From an uncultured Eubacterium sp. (GTDB lineage: Bacteria > Bacillota > Clostridia > Oscillospirales > Acutalibacteraceae), in the NCBI RefSeq assembly GCF_934525195.1, contig NZ_CAKSZA010000002.1, positions 186,001-250,000 of the forward strand: DNA of 64,000 bases, read 5' to 3'. Both the position numbers and the translations under genes were made by a program. Positions 18,481 through 27,597 of this stretch are shown here, piece by piece; position 1 is the stretch's first letter, and each line of letters starts with the position of its first letter. Below the pieces are notes generated by a model, which was not told where the DNA came from, did no database searches, and saw only the letters and a program-made list of their open reading frames with translations.

Positions 18481-19569
18481 TTATTCAGCCTCCTTTGCCA
18501 TTAAATCAATAAATTTATCAAACAAATATGCACTGTCCTGCGGACCCGGTGCAGATTCAGGGTGATACTGAACAGAGAACAACTTATTTTCCTTTGATTC
18601 AACACCCTCTGCTGTATTATCAAGCAAGTTTTTGTGTGTCAATGTGAGTGGTGTGTTTTCAAGACTGTCAACATCAACAGCGTATGAATGATTTTGTGAT
18701 GTAATTTCAATCTTGCCTGTTTCAAGATTAACAACAGGATGATTTCCGCCTCTGTGACCAAATTTCATTTTGAAAGTCTTTGCTCCTAGTGCAAGAGAAA
18801 TCATTTGGTGTCCAAGGCAAATACCAAAGATTGGAAGTTTGCCGTGAAGTTCTCTTACAAGGTTGATGACAGGTTGTACATATTCAGGGTCACCGGGACC
18901 GTTTGAAAGGAACAATCCATCCGGACGAAGTTTGAGAATTTCCTCTGCAGGAGTGTCAAACGGAACAACTGTTACATTGCAACCCTTTTCATTAAGTTTT
19001 CTGACGATATTAAGTTTGATACCGCAGTCGATTGCAACAACATCATATTTATGATTTGGTGTACGTGAATACCAACGCTTTTTGCAAGAAACTCTTGAAA
19101 CCATATCAGTTGGAATAACATATGCTTTAAGTTCTGCATACGCCTCATCATACGGCTTGTCTGCATCGCAAATCATAACCTTTTGGCTACCCTCGTTGCG
19201 AATAATACGGGTAATCATTCTTGTATCAACACCGCTGATACCCGGAATATCGTATTCGTCAAGAACTTCCGAAAGGGTTTTGGTATATCTGAAGTTTGAC
19301 GGTAAATCGTTATACTCTCTGACAATCAAACCGCCCATAGTTGGGATTCTTGTTTCGTAGTCATCATCGGTCATACCATAGTTACCAATAAGAGGATATG
19401 TCATACAAACCATTTGATCAGTGTATGACGGGTCGGAAATAATTTCCTGATAACCGACCATAGAAGTATTGAAAACAATTTCGTTTATAGCTTGCTTGTT
19501 TGAGCCAAAGCCATAGCCATAAAATTCCATACCGTTTTCAAGAATTATTTTTTTATCATAAGGCTTCAT
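18481..19569 (-). CDS. carA: Carbamoyl-phosphate synthase small (glutaminase) subunit
   Basis: Hydrolyses glutamine and channels ammonia to CarB. The 362-residue protein has the CarA-specific N-terminal domain and a class I amidotransferase domain with the nucleophile cysteine in GICLGHQMISLALG and the His/Glu pair in QYHPESAPGP. Its start lies 14 bases inside the end of pyrC. Confidence 0.96.
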   Translation of the reverse strand: MKPYDKKIILENGMEFYGYGFGSNKQAINEIVFNTSMVGYQEIISDPSYTDQMVCMTYPLIGNYGMTDDDYETRIPTMGGLIVREYNDLPSNFRYTKTLSEVLDEYDIPGISGVDTRMITRIIRNEGSQKVMICDADKPYDEAYAELKAYVIPTDMVSRVSCKKRWYSRTPNHKYDVVAIDCGIKLNIVRKLNEKGCNVTVVPFDTPAEEILKLRPDGLFLSNGPGDPEYVQPVINLVRELHGKLPIFGICLGHQMISLALGAKTFKMKFGHRGGNHPVVNLETGKIEITSQNHSYAVDVDSLENTPLTLTHKNLLDNTAEGVESKENKLFSVQYHPESAPGPQDSAYLFDKFIDLMAKEAE

Positions 19570-20827
19570 AAACTATTTTCCCTCCACACATTGTCAATAT
19601 ATTTTTGCCTTGAAGTTGCCAACCTTCAAACGGAGTTGCTCTGCCCATAGACAAAAAGTCATCAGGGTCAACAATCCATTTTGATTCAAGGTCGAGCAAT
19701 GCCAAATCGGCAACTTCGCCCTCCTTGATTTCGCCACCCGGCAAATCAAATATTTTTCTCGGATTAACACTCATAAGCTCAATGAGTTTTTCAAGAGTGA
19801 TAAAACCGGATTTTACAAGTTTTGTATACAGTACCGCAAAAGAAGTTTCAAGACCGACAACGCCCATTGCAGAACCGGCAAGTCCTTTTGACTTTTCTTC
19901 AGCCGAATGCGGTGCATGGTCAGTTGCAATCACATCAATTGTGCCGTCAAGTATTCCTTGAAGCAACGCTTGTTTATCTTCTTCGCTGCGAAGAGGAGGA
20001 TTCATCTTAAATCTTCCGTCCTCTTGCAAATCCTTGTCGCACATCGTGAGATAATGCGGTCCTGTTTCGCAGGTGACATTAACTCCTCGTGCTTTTGCTT
20101 TACGAATTATATCAACGCTTTCCTTGGTTGAAATATGGCAAACATGATACCGAACGCCTGTTTCTTCTGCAAGTTTGCAATCTCGTTCAATCTGCTCATA
20201 TTCAGAAGCGGAGCAAATGCCCTTATGTCCGTGAGCCTTGCAATATTCACCATCGTGAATATATCCGCCGTGAAGCAAATCGTTAACCTCGCAATGAGCT
20301 GAAATAACCTTGCCGATTTTTGCACATTGCTCCATAGCAAGTCTCATATCCTGCTCGTCCTGAACGCCTGTTCCGTCGTCACTAAAGCCAACGGCAAGTT
20401 CCTTTAACGCATCAAAATCAACAAGCTCTCCTCTGCCTTTTCTTCCCTTTGTAATTGAAGCAAACGGGTAGGTGTTGATTACCGCATCTTTTTTGATTAA
20501 ATCAAGTTCAATACCGATATTCTCGACACTGTCAGGAACAGGATTGATATTAGGCATTGGGCAAACAGCCGTGTATCCGCCCTTGGCAGCTGCAAGAGTG
20601 CCTGTCCTAATCGTCTCTTTATAAGAAAAACCGGGCTCTCTGAGATGTACATGAACATCCACGAAACCCGGAATTAAATACTTATCCTGTGCAAAAAAAA
20701 CAGCGTCAACTCCATTTGAAGAAATGGAGGTACCAAGGGTATTGATTTTACCGTCTTTAATTAGAACATCAAGTTTTGAAAATCCCGCTCCCGCATATAC
20801 GAAAGCGCCCTTAATTAGTGTTGTCAT
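19556..20827 (-). CDS. pyrC: Dihydroorotase
   Basis: Cyclises carbamoyl-aspartate to dihydroorotate. From the ATG at 20827 the protein has 423 residues; this start has an AGAGGTG Shine-Dalgarno and lies just after the promoter, while the longer frame would begin upstream of the -10 element. The metal motif is DVHVHLREPGF, followed by further metal histidines (SAHCEVNDL, CHISTKES) and the ATDHAPHSAEEK aspartate region typical of type I dihydroorotases. It is the first gene of the pyr operon. Confidence 0.95.
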   Translation of the reverse strand: MTTLIKGAFVYAGAGFSKLDVLIKDGKINTLGTSISSNGVDAVFFAQDKYLIPGFVDVHVHLREPGFSYKETIRTGTLAAAKGGYTAVCPMPNINPVPDSVENIGIELDLIKKDAVINTYPFASITKGRKGRGELVDFDALKELAVGFSDDGTGVQDEQDMRLAMEQCAKIGKVISAHCEVNDLLHGGYIHDGEYCKAHGHKGICSASEYEQIERDCKLAEETGVRYHVCHISTKESVDIIRKAKARGVNVTCETGPHYLTMCDKDLQEDGRFKMNPPLRSEEDKQALLQGILDGTIDVIATDHAPHSAEEKSKGLAGSAMGVVGLETSFAVLYTKLVKSGFITLEKLIELMSVNPRKIFDLPGGEIKEGEVADLALLDLESKWIVDPDDFLSMGRATPFEGWQLQGKNILTMCGGKIVYEAL

Positions 20828-20849
20828 ATCGCACCTCTTTCGGAATTTA

Positions 20850-20878
20850 ATTATATAATAAATCAGCAAAATAGTCAA
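20850..20878 (-). promoter_or_regulatory. Promoter of the pyr operon
   Basis: On the minus strand TTGACT (20873-20878), a 17-base spacer and TATAAT (20850-20855) lie only 22 bases before the pyrC ATG. There is no room for a PyrR attenuator or other long leader. Confidence 0.8.
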
Positions 20879-20923
20879 CCGAAAATTAAGAAATTAAATA
20901 AATATTTTTATACACCGGATTTA

Positions 20924-20952
20924 TTGACATAAAAAGTTTGAAGCAATATAAT
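20924..20952 (+). promoter_or_regulatory. Promoter of the PfkB kinase gene
   Basis: TTGACA (20924-20929), a 17-base spacer and TATAAT (20947-20952) are consensus hexamers. AAAGGAG precedes the ATG at 20988. Confidence 0.8.
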
Positions 20953-20987
20953 TAAATTATAATTTATTCATATAAAGGAGATACGCT

Positions 20988-21905
20988 ATGGCTTTTATAG
21001 CAGGTGCTGGTGCAACAAATGTTGACCTGCTCTATCAGGGAATGGAAAGAATACCGGATGTAGGCGAAGAACTTTACTGCAAGGATTTTGACTTACAACT
21101 CGGCGGCGGTTTTCCGGCTACACTTATTAACCTCGGCAGACTAGGAATTGAAACCAAAATCGCTACGGAACTCGGAAATGACATCTTTTCGGAATTTGCC
21201 AAAGACAAATTTTTACAAAACGGCGTTGAACCGACAAATCTTTATGAGGGCGATAAAATTCCGCTCAACATCACATCGGCAATTATATTACCTAAGGACA
21301 GAACATTTTTTACATACGGCAAAGGTTCTATTGAAGCTGACGATAATGCAAAAGAAAAGTTTTTTCAAATAGCCAAAGGCAGCAAAATCACAATGATGCA
21401 ACTTGGCGGATTTTTGGATGTGTACAAAAAACTTCATGAAGGCGGAACAAAGCTTGTACTTGATACAGGATGGGATGACGATATGAGCTTTGAAAAATAC
21501 GCAGACTATCTTGAAATTGCCGATTATTACACACCAAACCAAAAGGAAGCAAAAAAGATAAGCAACACATCAACTTCCGAAGAAGCCGCACAAGCACTTA
21601 CAAAATATTTTGATAATGTTGTTGTAAAAGTTGACAAAGACGGTTGTATCGGAATTGACGAAAACGGCAGTTTCTTTGTACCGAGTATTGACGAATTCAA
21701 AAATGTTGATTCAACAGGTGCCGGTGACGCTTTTCTTTCAGGGTTTATGTACGGACTTTTCTATGACAAGCCGCTCAAAGAATGTGTACTCCTCGGCAAC
21801 ATTACAGGCGGAAAGGCTGTAACAAAAGTCGGCGCTCTTTCTGCATACAATACTGAGCAAGAATTGCTCAATTATTTTGAAAAGTACAAATCATTTATAG
21901 AATAA
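20988..21905 (+). CDS. PfkB-family carbohydrate or nucleoside kinase
   Basis: Ribokinase-fold kinase of 305 residues. The N-terminal substrate signature is present as LQLGGGFPATLINLGRLG, and the C-terminal ATP signature DSTGAGDAFLSGFMYG contains the catalytic base D247 (GAGD). The substrate cannot be read from sequence. It is monocistronic, divergent from the pyr operon, with a terminator downstream. Sugars such as ribose or fructose, or a nucleoside, are possible. Confidence 0.85.
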   Translation: MAFIAGAGATNVDLLYQGMERIPDVGEELYCKDFDLQLGGGFPATLINLGRLGIETKIATELGNDIFSEFAKDKFLQNGVEPTNLYEGDKIPLNITSAIILPKDRTFFTYGKGSIEADDNAKEKFFQIAKGSKITMMQLGGFLDVYKKLHEGGTKLVLDTGWDDDMSFEKYADYLEIADYYTPNQKEAKKISNTSTSEEAAQALTKYFDNVVVKVDKDGCIGIDENGSFFVPSIDEFKNVDSTGAGDAFLSGFMYGLFYDKPLKECVLLGNITGGKAVTKVGALSAYNTEQELLNYFEKYKSFIE

Positions 21906-21911
21906 ATAATT

Positions 21912-21948
21912 AAAGTGTGCATTTTAACTATGCGCACTTTTTATATTT
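21912..21948 (+). terminator. Terminator after the PfkB kinase gene
   Basis: AAAGTGTGCAT pairs with ATGCGCACTTT (one G-T pair) around a 7-base loop, followed by T-rich sequence. It may also serve the converging GNAT gene. Confidence 0.75.
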
Positions 21949-21959
21949 GATATATGCTT

Positions 21960-22382
21960 TTATAATTGCTTCAGAAAGCGGATTTGTTCTTTTTCATTAT
22001 CATAGCCTAAGTTACGGTAAAATGCGTGAGCCTCTTTTCGTGAAAAACCGGAATTAACCCTAATTAAATCAACACCTTTATTTTTTGCCCAAGTTTCAAC
22101 TTCACCGAGAAGTGCTCTACCATAGCCTTTATGTCTGAACTCACTATTCACGGCTAACCCTTGAATATTGACCATACTTTTATAATATAGAGTATTATAC
22201 ATTTCAGCGTGGACAAAACCGACAATTTTACCTTCTGTTTCTGCCACATAAACCTTTTCACGGTTTGTGTCAATATTTTCAAGCCTGTATTTTACAAGCT
22301 CCGGTTCACATTTATAACCCAAATCGTCAGTTGCTACTTTGCATATTCCCAAATAATCATTTACTTTAGCTTCTCTGAGCAT
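21960..22382 (-). CDS. GNAT family N-acetyltransferase
   Basis: A 140-residue single-domain acetyltransferase. The acetyl-CoA motif A is clear (IQGLAVNSEFRHKGYGRALLGEVE), followed by a RVNSGFSRKEAHAFYRNLGY motif B region. The substrate is unknown. A promoter on the minus strand (AAACAA/AATATA complements at 22423-22428 and 22400-22405, 17-base spacer) lies just upstream, so it is probably monocistronic. Confidence 0.85.
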   Translation of the reverse strand: MLREAKVNDYLGICKVATDDLGYKCEPELVKYRLENIDTNREKVYVAETEGKIVGFVHAEMYNTLYYKSMVNIQGLAVNSEFRHKGYGRALLGEVETWAKNKGVDLIRVNSGFSRKEAHAFYRNLGYDNEKEQIRFLKQL

Positions 22383-22440
22383 AAAATCACCTCAAGACTA
22401 ATATAACATACACTTTTTACATAAACAAGTACATAAATTA

Positions 22441-22466
22441 AACGGCGTAACCGATGCTACGCCGTT
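22441..22466 (-). terminator. Terminator of the rnj-rplI-dnaB-tilS-ftsH operon
   Basis: AACGGCGTA and TACGCCGTT pair perfectly around an 8-base loop, 5 bases past the ftsH stop. The T-run on the minus strand is short, but the G+C-rich stem stands out against the local AT content. Confidence 0.7.
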
Positions 22467-22470
22467 TTGT

Positions 22471-24465
22471 TTATTCTTCCGTATTTTCCGTGTTTTCGGT
22501 TTGAGTTGCTTGTGCTGTTTCAATTACTTCACTTTGTGCTTCTGCAACGGTTTCAATTTCTGCAGGAGCATCATCGGTTGAAGATGTTTCTTCTGAAGTC
22601 GGGAGTGTGCCGAACTTCATCAAAGACTCAAATACTTCGCCTGAAATCTTTTCTTTTTCAAGAAGAGTGTTTGCAACAAGTTCGAGCTTGTCATAATGCT
22701 CTTTAAGGATTGCAACGGTTTTTTCATATGCTTCACGCATAATCTTTTCAACTTCTGCATCAATACGAGCCGAAGTAGCCTCGGAATAATTGTTTACATG
22801 ACCGTAGTCCTTGCCGAGGAAAACTTCACCGTTGCCGCTGTCATATACAACAGGACCGATATTATCGCTCATACCGTACTTGATTACCATATCACGAACA
22901 ATCTCGGTTGCACGCTGAAGGTCGTTTGATGCACCTGTTGAAATGTCATCAAGTGCAAGTGCTTCCGCAACACGACCGCCAAACATCGAAACAAGATTGT
23001 CGAGCATTTCTTTGCGAGAATTATAGTTTTCCTCCTGTGGAGTATACCAAGTGTATCCACCTGCACCAAGTCCACGAGGAACAATCGAGATTTCTCTTAC
23101 AGGGTCGTGACCCTCGATGTAGAAAGATGCAACAGCGTGACCTGCTTCGTGGAAAGCGGTGAGTTTCTTTGCTTTATCCGAAAACTTATGAGATTTCTTT
23201 TCTGTACCAAGTTCAACTCTTGATGTGGCATCAATAATATCTTGAAGCGTGATAGCCTTTTTCTTTCTTCTGACAGCAAGAAGTGCAGCTTCGTTCATAA
23301 GATTTTCAAGGTCTGCACCTGTAAATCCGATTGTGTCCTTAGCAATTTCGTGCAAATCAACATCAGGAGCAAGAGGCTTGCCCTTTGAATGAACTTTGAG
23401 TATATCCTCTCTGCCTTGTGCATCAGGACGGTTAACAGTAATCTGTCTGTCAAATCTTCCCGGACGAAGAAGAGCAGGGTCAAGAACATCAGGTCTGTTT
23501 GTAGCCGCAATGACAATAACGCCTGAATTTGAGCCGAAACCATCCATCTCAACAAGAAGCTGATTGAGAGTTTGCTCTCTTTCATCGTTACCGCCGCCCA
23601 TACCTGTACCACGATGACGGCCTACTGCATCAATTTCATCAATAAATACAATGCAAGGTGCTTTTTTCTTTGCTTGTTCAAACAAGTCACGAACACGGGA
23701 CGCACCGACACCGACATACATTTCAACAAAGTCTGAACCTGAAATGCTCAAGAAAGGCGCACCTGCTTCGCCTGCAACAGCCTTTGCAAGCAAGGTTTTA
23801 CCTGTACCCGGAGGGCCGACAAGAAGAACACCCTTTGGAATTCTTGCACCGAGTTCGGTGTATTTTTCGCTGTTTTTAAGGAAGTCAACAAGTTCTTCAA
23901 GTTCTGCTTTTTCTTCTTCACAGCCCGCAACATCTTCAAACTTTTTGTCGGATTCCTCACCCGATTGAGTTTTTGATTTTATCTTGCCAAAGCCCAAGGT
24001 TCGATTGGTTTCACTCGAAATTGAGCCTGTCATTTTTCTCATCAGCCATACAAACATCAGCACGATAATGATAGTAAAGATAAATGTCGGCAACATACTC
24101 ATCCACCAAGTATTGGTTGAGCCTTTTTTGTAGTTATAGGTTATAGGCTTATCAGGATGAGCATCATTGTAATCTTTAACATAATCGCTGATATCATCAA
24201 GAAAATATGATACACTCGGAACTGTATATTTGTTGATAGTTCCCTTTTTGTCGGTAGTGAGTTTATAGGTCAACTGACCCGAACTCAAATCAAGTTCGTA
24301 CTCACTTACCTTATCGGTGCGGAACAAATTTACAATCTCGCTGTAATTTGTTGTGACAGCATTTCTGTTTTGACCAGAAAACAAAAATATTGCACCGATG
24401 AGCATAATCGGAATCAAAATATAAAATATTATTGATTTCCAATTTTGAGAAAGATTTTTTCGCAT
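22471..24465 (-). CDS. ftsH: ATP-dependent zinc metalloprotease FtsH
   Basis: Membrane AAA+ protease for quality control of membrane and regulatory proteins. The 664-residue protein has TM segments at about 11-30 and 123-143 enclosing an extracytoplasmic domain, Walker A GPPGTGKT (217-224), Walker B IVFIDEIDAVG, the second region of homology ATNRPDVLDPALLRPGRFD, and the zinc motif HEAGH. The C-terminal 60 residues are an acidic Glu/Thr-rich tail. Its start overlaps the tilS stop by one base. The hpt gene often found between tilS and ftsH is absent. Confidence 0.96.
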   Translation of the reverse strand: MRKNLSQNWKSIIFYILIPIMLIGAIFLFSGQNRNAVTTNYSEIVNLFRTDKVSEYELDLSSGQLTYKLTTDKKGTINKYTVPSVSYFLDDISDYVKDYNDAHPDKPITYNYKKGSTNTWWMSMLPTFIFTIIIVLMFVWLMRKMTGSISSETNRTLGFGKIKSKTQSGEESDKKFEDVAGCEEEKAELEELVDFLKNSEKYTELGARIPKGVLLVGPPGTGKTLLAKAVAGEAGAPFLSISGSDFVEMYVGVGASRVRDLFEQAKKKAPCIVFIDEIDAVGRHRGTGMGGGNDEREQTLNQLLVEMDGFGSNSGVIVIAATNRPDVLDPALLRPGRFDRQITVNRPDAQGREDILKVHSKGKPLAPDVDLHEIAKDTIGFTGADLENLMNEAALLAVRRKKKAITLQDIIDATSRVELGTEKKSHKFSDKAKKLTAFHEAGHAVASFYIEGHDPVREISIVPRGLGAGGYTWYTPQEENYNSRKEMLDNLVSMFGGRVAEALALDDISTGASNDLQRATEIVRDMVIKYGMSDNIGPVVYDSGNGEVFLGKDYGHVNNYSEATSARIDAEVEKIMREAYEKTVAILKEHYDKLELVANTLLEKEKISGEVFESLMKFGTLPTSEETSSTDDAPAEIETVAEAQSEVIETAQATQTENTENTEE

Positions 24466-25781
24466 TAAATTTTGTCCTCCAAAAGAATCTTTAATAGAAG
24501 AATATTTTTTGTTGAAGAATCGGGCTTAACCCTTTCGTCAACACAATAGCCGTAAACTCCGATAACGCCTTTATCATCGCATATAATCGGAACGCAGGCT
24601 CTTTTTTCAATATTTATGCCAAGCTCGTTAAAAAGCTTTTTAAGTGTCTTTGTGCACCCTCTGCCGGCAGGCGAAATTTTGTCGTTTTCCATTCTGCCTC
24701 TGACACAAATATTACCACTTATTTTATCACAGTCGCAAAAGAAGTCAAATTTTTCAAGCCATAATTTACAGTTAGTTAAAAATTCGTCGTTAGTTATTAT
24801 TTGTTTATTCACAAATAGGTTACCGAAATCAACGGTTTGATTCATTTTTGCATATCGCAATTTACCCTTTTCGCAAACAACAAAATTGTCATTTGCAATT
24901 TGGAACTTGCCGTTTGACTTGATTAATTCAATAATTCCGCCAAGATGACAATCATCAACAGCCACGCCGTATGCAGACAAATACTTGATGATAACTCGCT
25001 TTGAAACAGCAACATTATAAGAATTGAGTAACAAAACATCCAAAGCCTCGTTATCAAAACACTGTTTATAGCAATCATTAACTACTGAATTAATAAAACT
25101 TTCGTCCTCGTTTATACTTTCAATCATTCTTGAAACCGTTGTTTCAAAAGACGGATTGAGCCTCTTGAAAAGAGGAACGATGTTTTGTCTGATATGATTA
25201 CGACTGTAAGCATCGTCAAAATTTGTGCTGTCAGTCCTAAAAGGAATACTGTTATTTTTGCAAGCCTGTCTGATTTCTTCACCTGTACAAGTAAGAAGTG
25301 GTCGGATAATATTATCTCTCACAGGCGGAATACCGCACAAGCCCTTTGCCGAAGTGCCCCTCGACATACGAAACAAAACCGTTTCGACATTATCGGAAAG
25401 ATTATGCGCAGTTGCGATTTTATCGGGATTGAATGAATTGAAAAATTCATATCTTTTAATCCTTGAATATTCCTCAACACCCAATGAGTTTTGCTTTGCT
25501 TCATCAACAGCATTTATAGATATTGTTGTAAATTCAACACCTTTGCTTTTGCAAAACTGCTTTACAAACTCTGTGTCTGCAACAGATTCCTTACCCCTTA
25601 TGCCGTGCTCTACATTTGCAACCAAAATACGCAAATCAAGTTCTTCTCTTTTTGAAAGAAGATAACACAAAAGTGCCATAGAATCTGCGCCGCCAGAAAC
25701 ACCGACAACAACAAAATCGCCGTGTAACAGCATATTATATTTTTTAACAAGCAAATCAGCTTTGGCTGTAATCTCTAACAT
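24465..25781 (-). CDS. tilS: tRNA(Ile)-lysidine synthase
   Basis: Modifies C34 of the CAU-anticodon tRNA-Ile to lysidine, so it reads AUA. The 438-residue protein has the PP-loop motif SGGADS (29-34) in an N-type ATP pyrophosphatase domain, then a TilS-type C-terminal region with SPAGRGCTKTLKKLFNE. The start at 25781 overlaps the dnaB end by 26 bases; an internal Met17 is possible but would leave only a short lead before the PP-loop strand. Confidence 0.92.
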   Translation of the reverse strand: MLEITAKADLLVKKYNMLLHGDFVVVGVSGGADSMALLCYLLSKREELDLRILVANVEHGIRGKESVADTEFVKQFCKSKGVEFTTISINAVDEAKQNSLGVEEYSRIKRYEFFNSFNPDKIATAHNLSDNVETVLFRMSRGTSAKGLCGIPPVRDNIIRPLLTCTGEEIRQACKNNSIPFRTDSTNFDDAYSRNHIRQNIVPLFKRLNPSFETTVSRMIESINEDESFINSVVNDCYKQCFDNEALDVLLLNSYNVAVSKRVIIKYLSAYGVAVDDCHLGGIIELIKSNGKFQIANDNFVVCEKGKLRYAKMNQTVDFGNLFVNKQIITNDEFLTNCKLWLEKFDFFCDCDKISGNICVRGRMENDKISPAGRGCTKTLKKLFNELGINIEKRACVPIICDDKGVIGVYGYCVDERVKPDSSTKNILLLKILLEDKI

Positions 25782-27123
25782 TGTCTATACTTCTAAATCT
25801 TGTGAATTCCTTATCAAAGGTCAACTGAATTGTTCCAACGCCGCCGTGACGGTTTTTAGCCACGATAAGTTCTGTGAGATTTTCATCAACCTCATCACGC
25901 TCTTCTTCGGAAAGTTCGTTTCTGTAATAATCGGGACGATACAGGAACATTACAATATCAGCATCCTGCTCGATAGAACCCGATTCACGAAGGTCAGATA
26001 ACTGCGGAGTATGTGTTTTGCCTCTGCCCTCTGTACCACGGGAAAGCTGTGCACAGCAAATAACAGGAATATTCAAATCCTTTGCCATCATTTTGAGGTT
26101 TCTTGTGATTTCGGACACCTCTTGTACACGGTTCTCCTTATGTACGGCAGACTGAATAAGTCCGAGGTAGTCAATCAAAATACAATCAACATTCTTCAAA
26201 CGACGAACTATTGATTTAATTTCAGGAACAGTAATCGCCGCTGTATCATCAAGATAAAGTTCAACATCGTGGAATGCCGAAAGTGCGTTACCGAGTCTAA
26301 TCCACTCATCGTTTGAAAGTTCACCTGTTCTGAATTTTTGCGATTCAATACCGGCTTGAGAAGCAAGCAATCTTTCTGCAAGCTGTTCCTTTGTCATTTC
26401 AAGTGAGAAGAAAACACAGCGCTTTCTTGCACCCATAGTGATGTTCTGTGCAAGGTTAAGAGCAAACGAAGTTTTACCCATAGCAGGACGAGCACCGATA
26501 AGAATAAAGTCGGATTTATTAAGACCTGTAATATACTTATCAAGAAGACCGAAACCTGTTGAAATTCCGAGATAGTCCTCTTTATTCTCACCCGTTCTGT
26601 TTTTTAATTCGGGATAAACCTTGTTCATAATGACATCGGCAATTTTTTCAGGACCTTTACCTGTTTTGCCTTCACGAATGTCATAAATTCTTTGTTCAGC
26701 ACTGTCAAGAATATTGTTTGCAGTGCCAACACCAGTTGTTGCATCTTCAATAATACTCTGCGAAACTTGAATGAGATTACGCAAATAGTACTGTTCTTGA
26801 ACAATTTTGGCGTATTTTTCTATATTAGCGGTTGACGGAACGACATTTGCAAGTTGCATAAGATAATCCTTACCGCCTGCCAAATCGTACTTTCCATCTT
26901 TTGTAAGAGCATCGGCAATGATAACAGGGTCAATAGCACCGCCGTTATTCATAAACTGATAGTCCATTGCGCTGTATATAGCCTTATGCTGAGGAAGATA
27001 AAAATAATCCGCACGCAAATAAAGGTTTGCATCAGCCATACACTTATTATCAATCAGAATACTGCCGAGGACACTCTGCTCCGCTTCAAGATTATATGGT
27101 AATGTAACATTTAATTCTGCCAT
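25756..27123 (-). CDS. dnaB: Replicative DNA helicase
   Basis: Hexameric 5'-3' helicase of the replication fork. The 455-residue protein has the N-terminal primase-interaction domain (PYNLEAEQSVLGSIL) and a RecA-like ATPase domain with Walker A GARPAMGKT (210-218), VFFSLEM and IDYLGLIQ motifs. No intein interrupts it. It follows rplI by 18 bases; the rplI-dnaB pairing is common in Firmicutes. Confidence 0.96.
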   Translation of the reverse strand: MAELNVTLPYNLEAEQSVLGSILIDNKCMADANLYLRADYFYLPQHKAIYSAMDYQFMNNGGAIDPVIIADALTKDGKYDLAGGKDYLMQLANVVPSTANIEKYAKIVQEQYYLRNLIQVSQSIIEDATTGVGTANNILDSAEQRIYDIREGKTGKGPEKIADVIMNKVYPELKNRTGENKEDYLGISTGFGLLDKYITGLNKSDFILIGARPAMGKTSFALNLAQNITMGARKRCVFFSLEMTKEQLAERLLASQAGIESQKFRTGELSNDEWIRLGNALSAFHDVELYLDDTAAITVPEIKSIVRRLKNVDCILIDYLGLIQSAVHKENRVQEVSEITRNLKMMAKDLNIPVICCAQLSRGTEGRGKTHTPQLSDLRESGSIEQDADIVMFLYRPDYYRNELSEEERDEVDENLTELIVAKNRHGGVGTIQLTFDKEFTRFRSIDNVRDYSQS

Positions 27124-27141
27124 TTTAAATTACCCTATAAA

Positions 27142-27585
27142 TTATAATTCCGTAACTTGAACGCTGATTGTTGCAACAACGCCCTGATAAACCTTAACTT
27201 CGGCTTTAACTGTGCCAAAAGCCTTGATGTCTGTCATTGATATTTTTCTCTTATCAATATCGATGTTCATTTCTTCTTTGATTTTAGCGGCAACATCCTT
27301 TGCGGTTACAGAACCGAAAAGTTTGCCGTTAACTCCTGCCTTTGCTTTGAGAGCAAAAGTTTTGCCGTCAATTTGAGCCTTAACTTCTTCGGCAGCCTTG
27401 ATTTCCTCTGCCTTGTGGAACTTCTTTGACTGCTCTTTATTATTAAATTCGTTCATTGCAGTTGCGTTTGCTTCAACAGCAAGACCCTTTGGAAAAAGGA
27501 AGTTTCTTGCGTATCCGTCACTTGCATTTACCAAATCGCCCTTTTTACCGAGTGATTTTACATCTGCCTTTAAAATTACTTTCAT
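27142..27585 (-). CDS. rplI: 50S ribosomal protein L9
   Basis: The 147-residue protein has the typical L9 N-terminal globular domain (MKVILKADVKSLGKKGDLVNASDGYARNFL begins it), the long connecting helix, and the C-terminal rRNA-binding domain. The helix is rich in Lys/Glu/Ala. It lies 12 bases after rnj. Confidence 0.96.
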   Translation of the reverse strand: MKVILKADVKSLGKKGDLVNASDGYARNFLFPKGLAVEANATAMNEFNNKEQSKKFHKAEEIKAAEEVKAQIDGKTFALKAKAGVNGKLFGSVTAKDVAAKIKEEMNIDIDKRKISMTDIKAFGTVKAEVKVYQGVVATISVQVTEL

Positions 27586-27597
27586 ATCAATTCTCCT

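Noticed and set aside
20828..20987. PyrR attenuator or riboswitch before the pyr operon
   Set aside because: The promoter lies almost directly before the start codon, leaving no leader long enough to fold.
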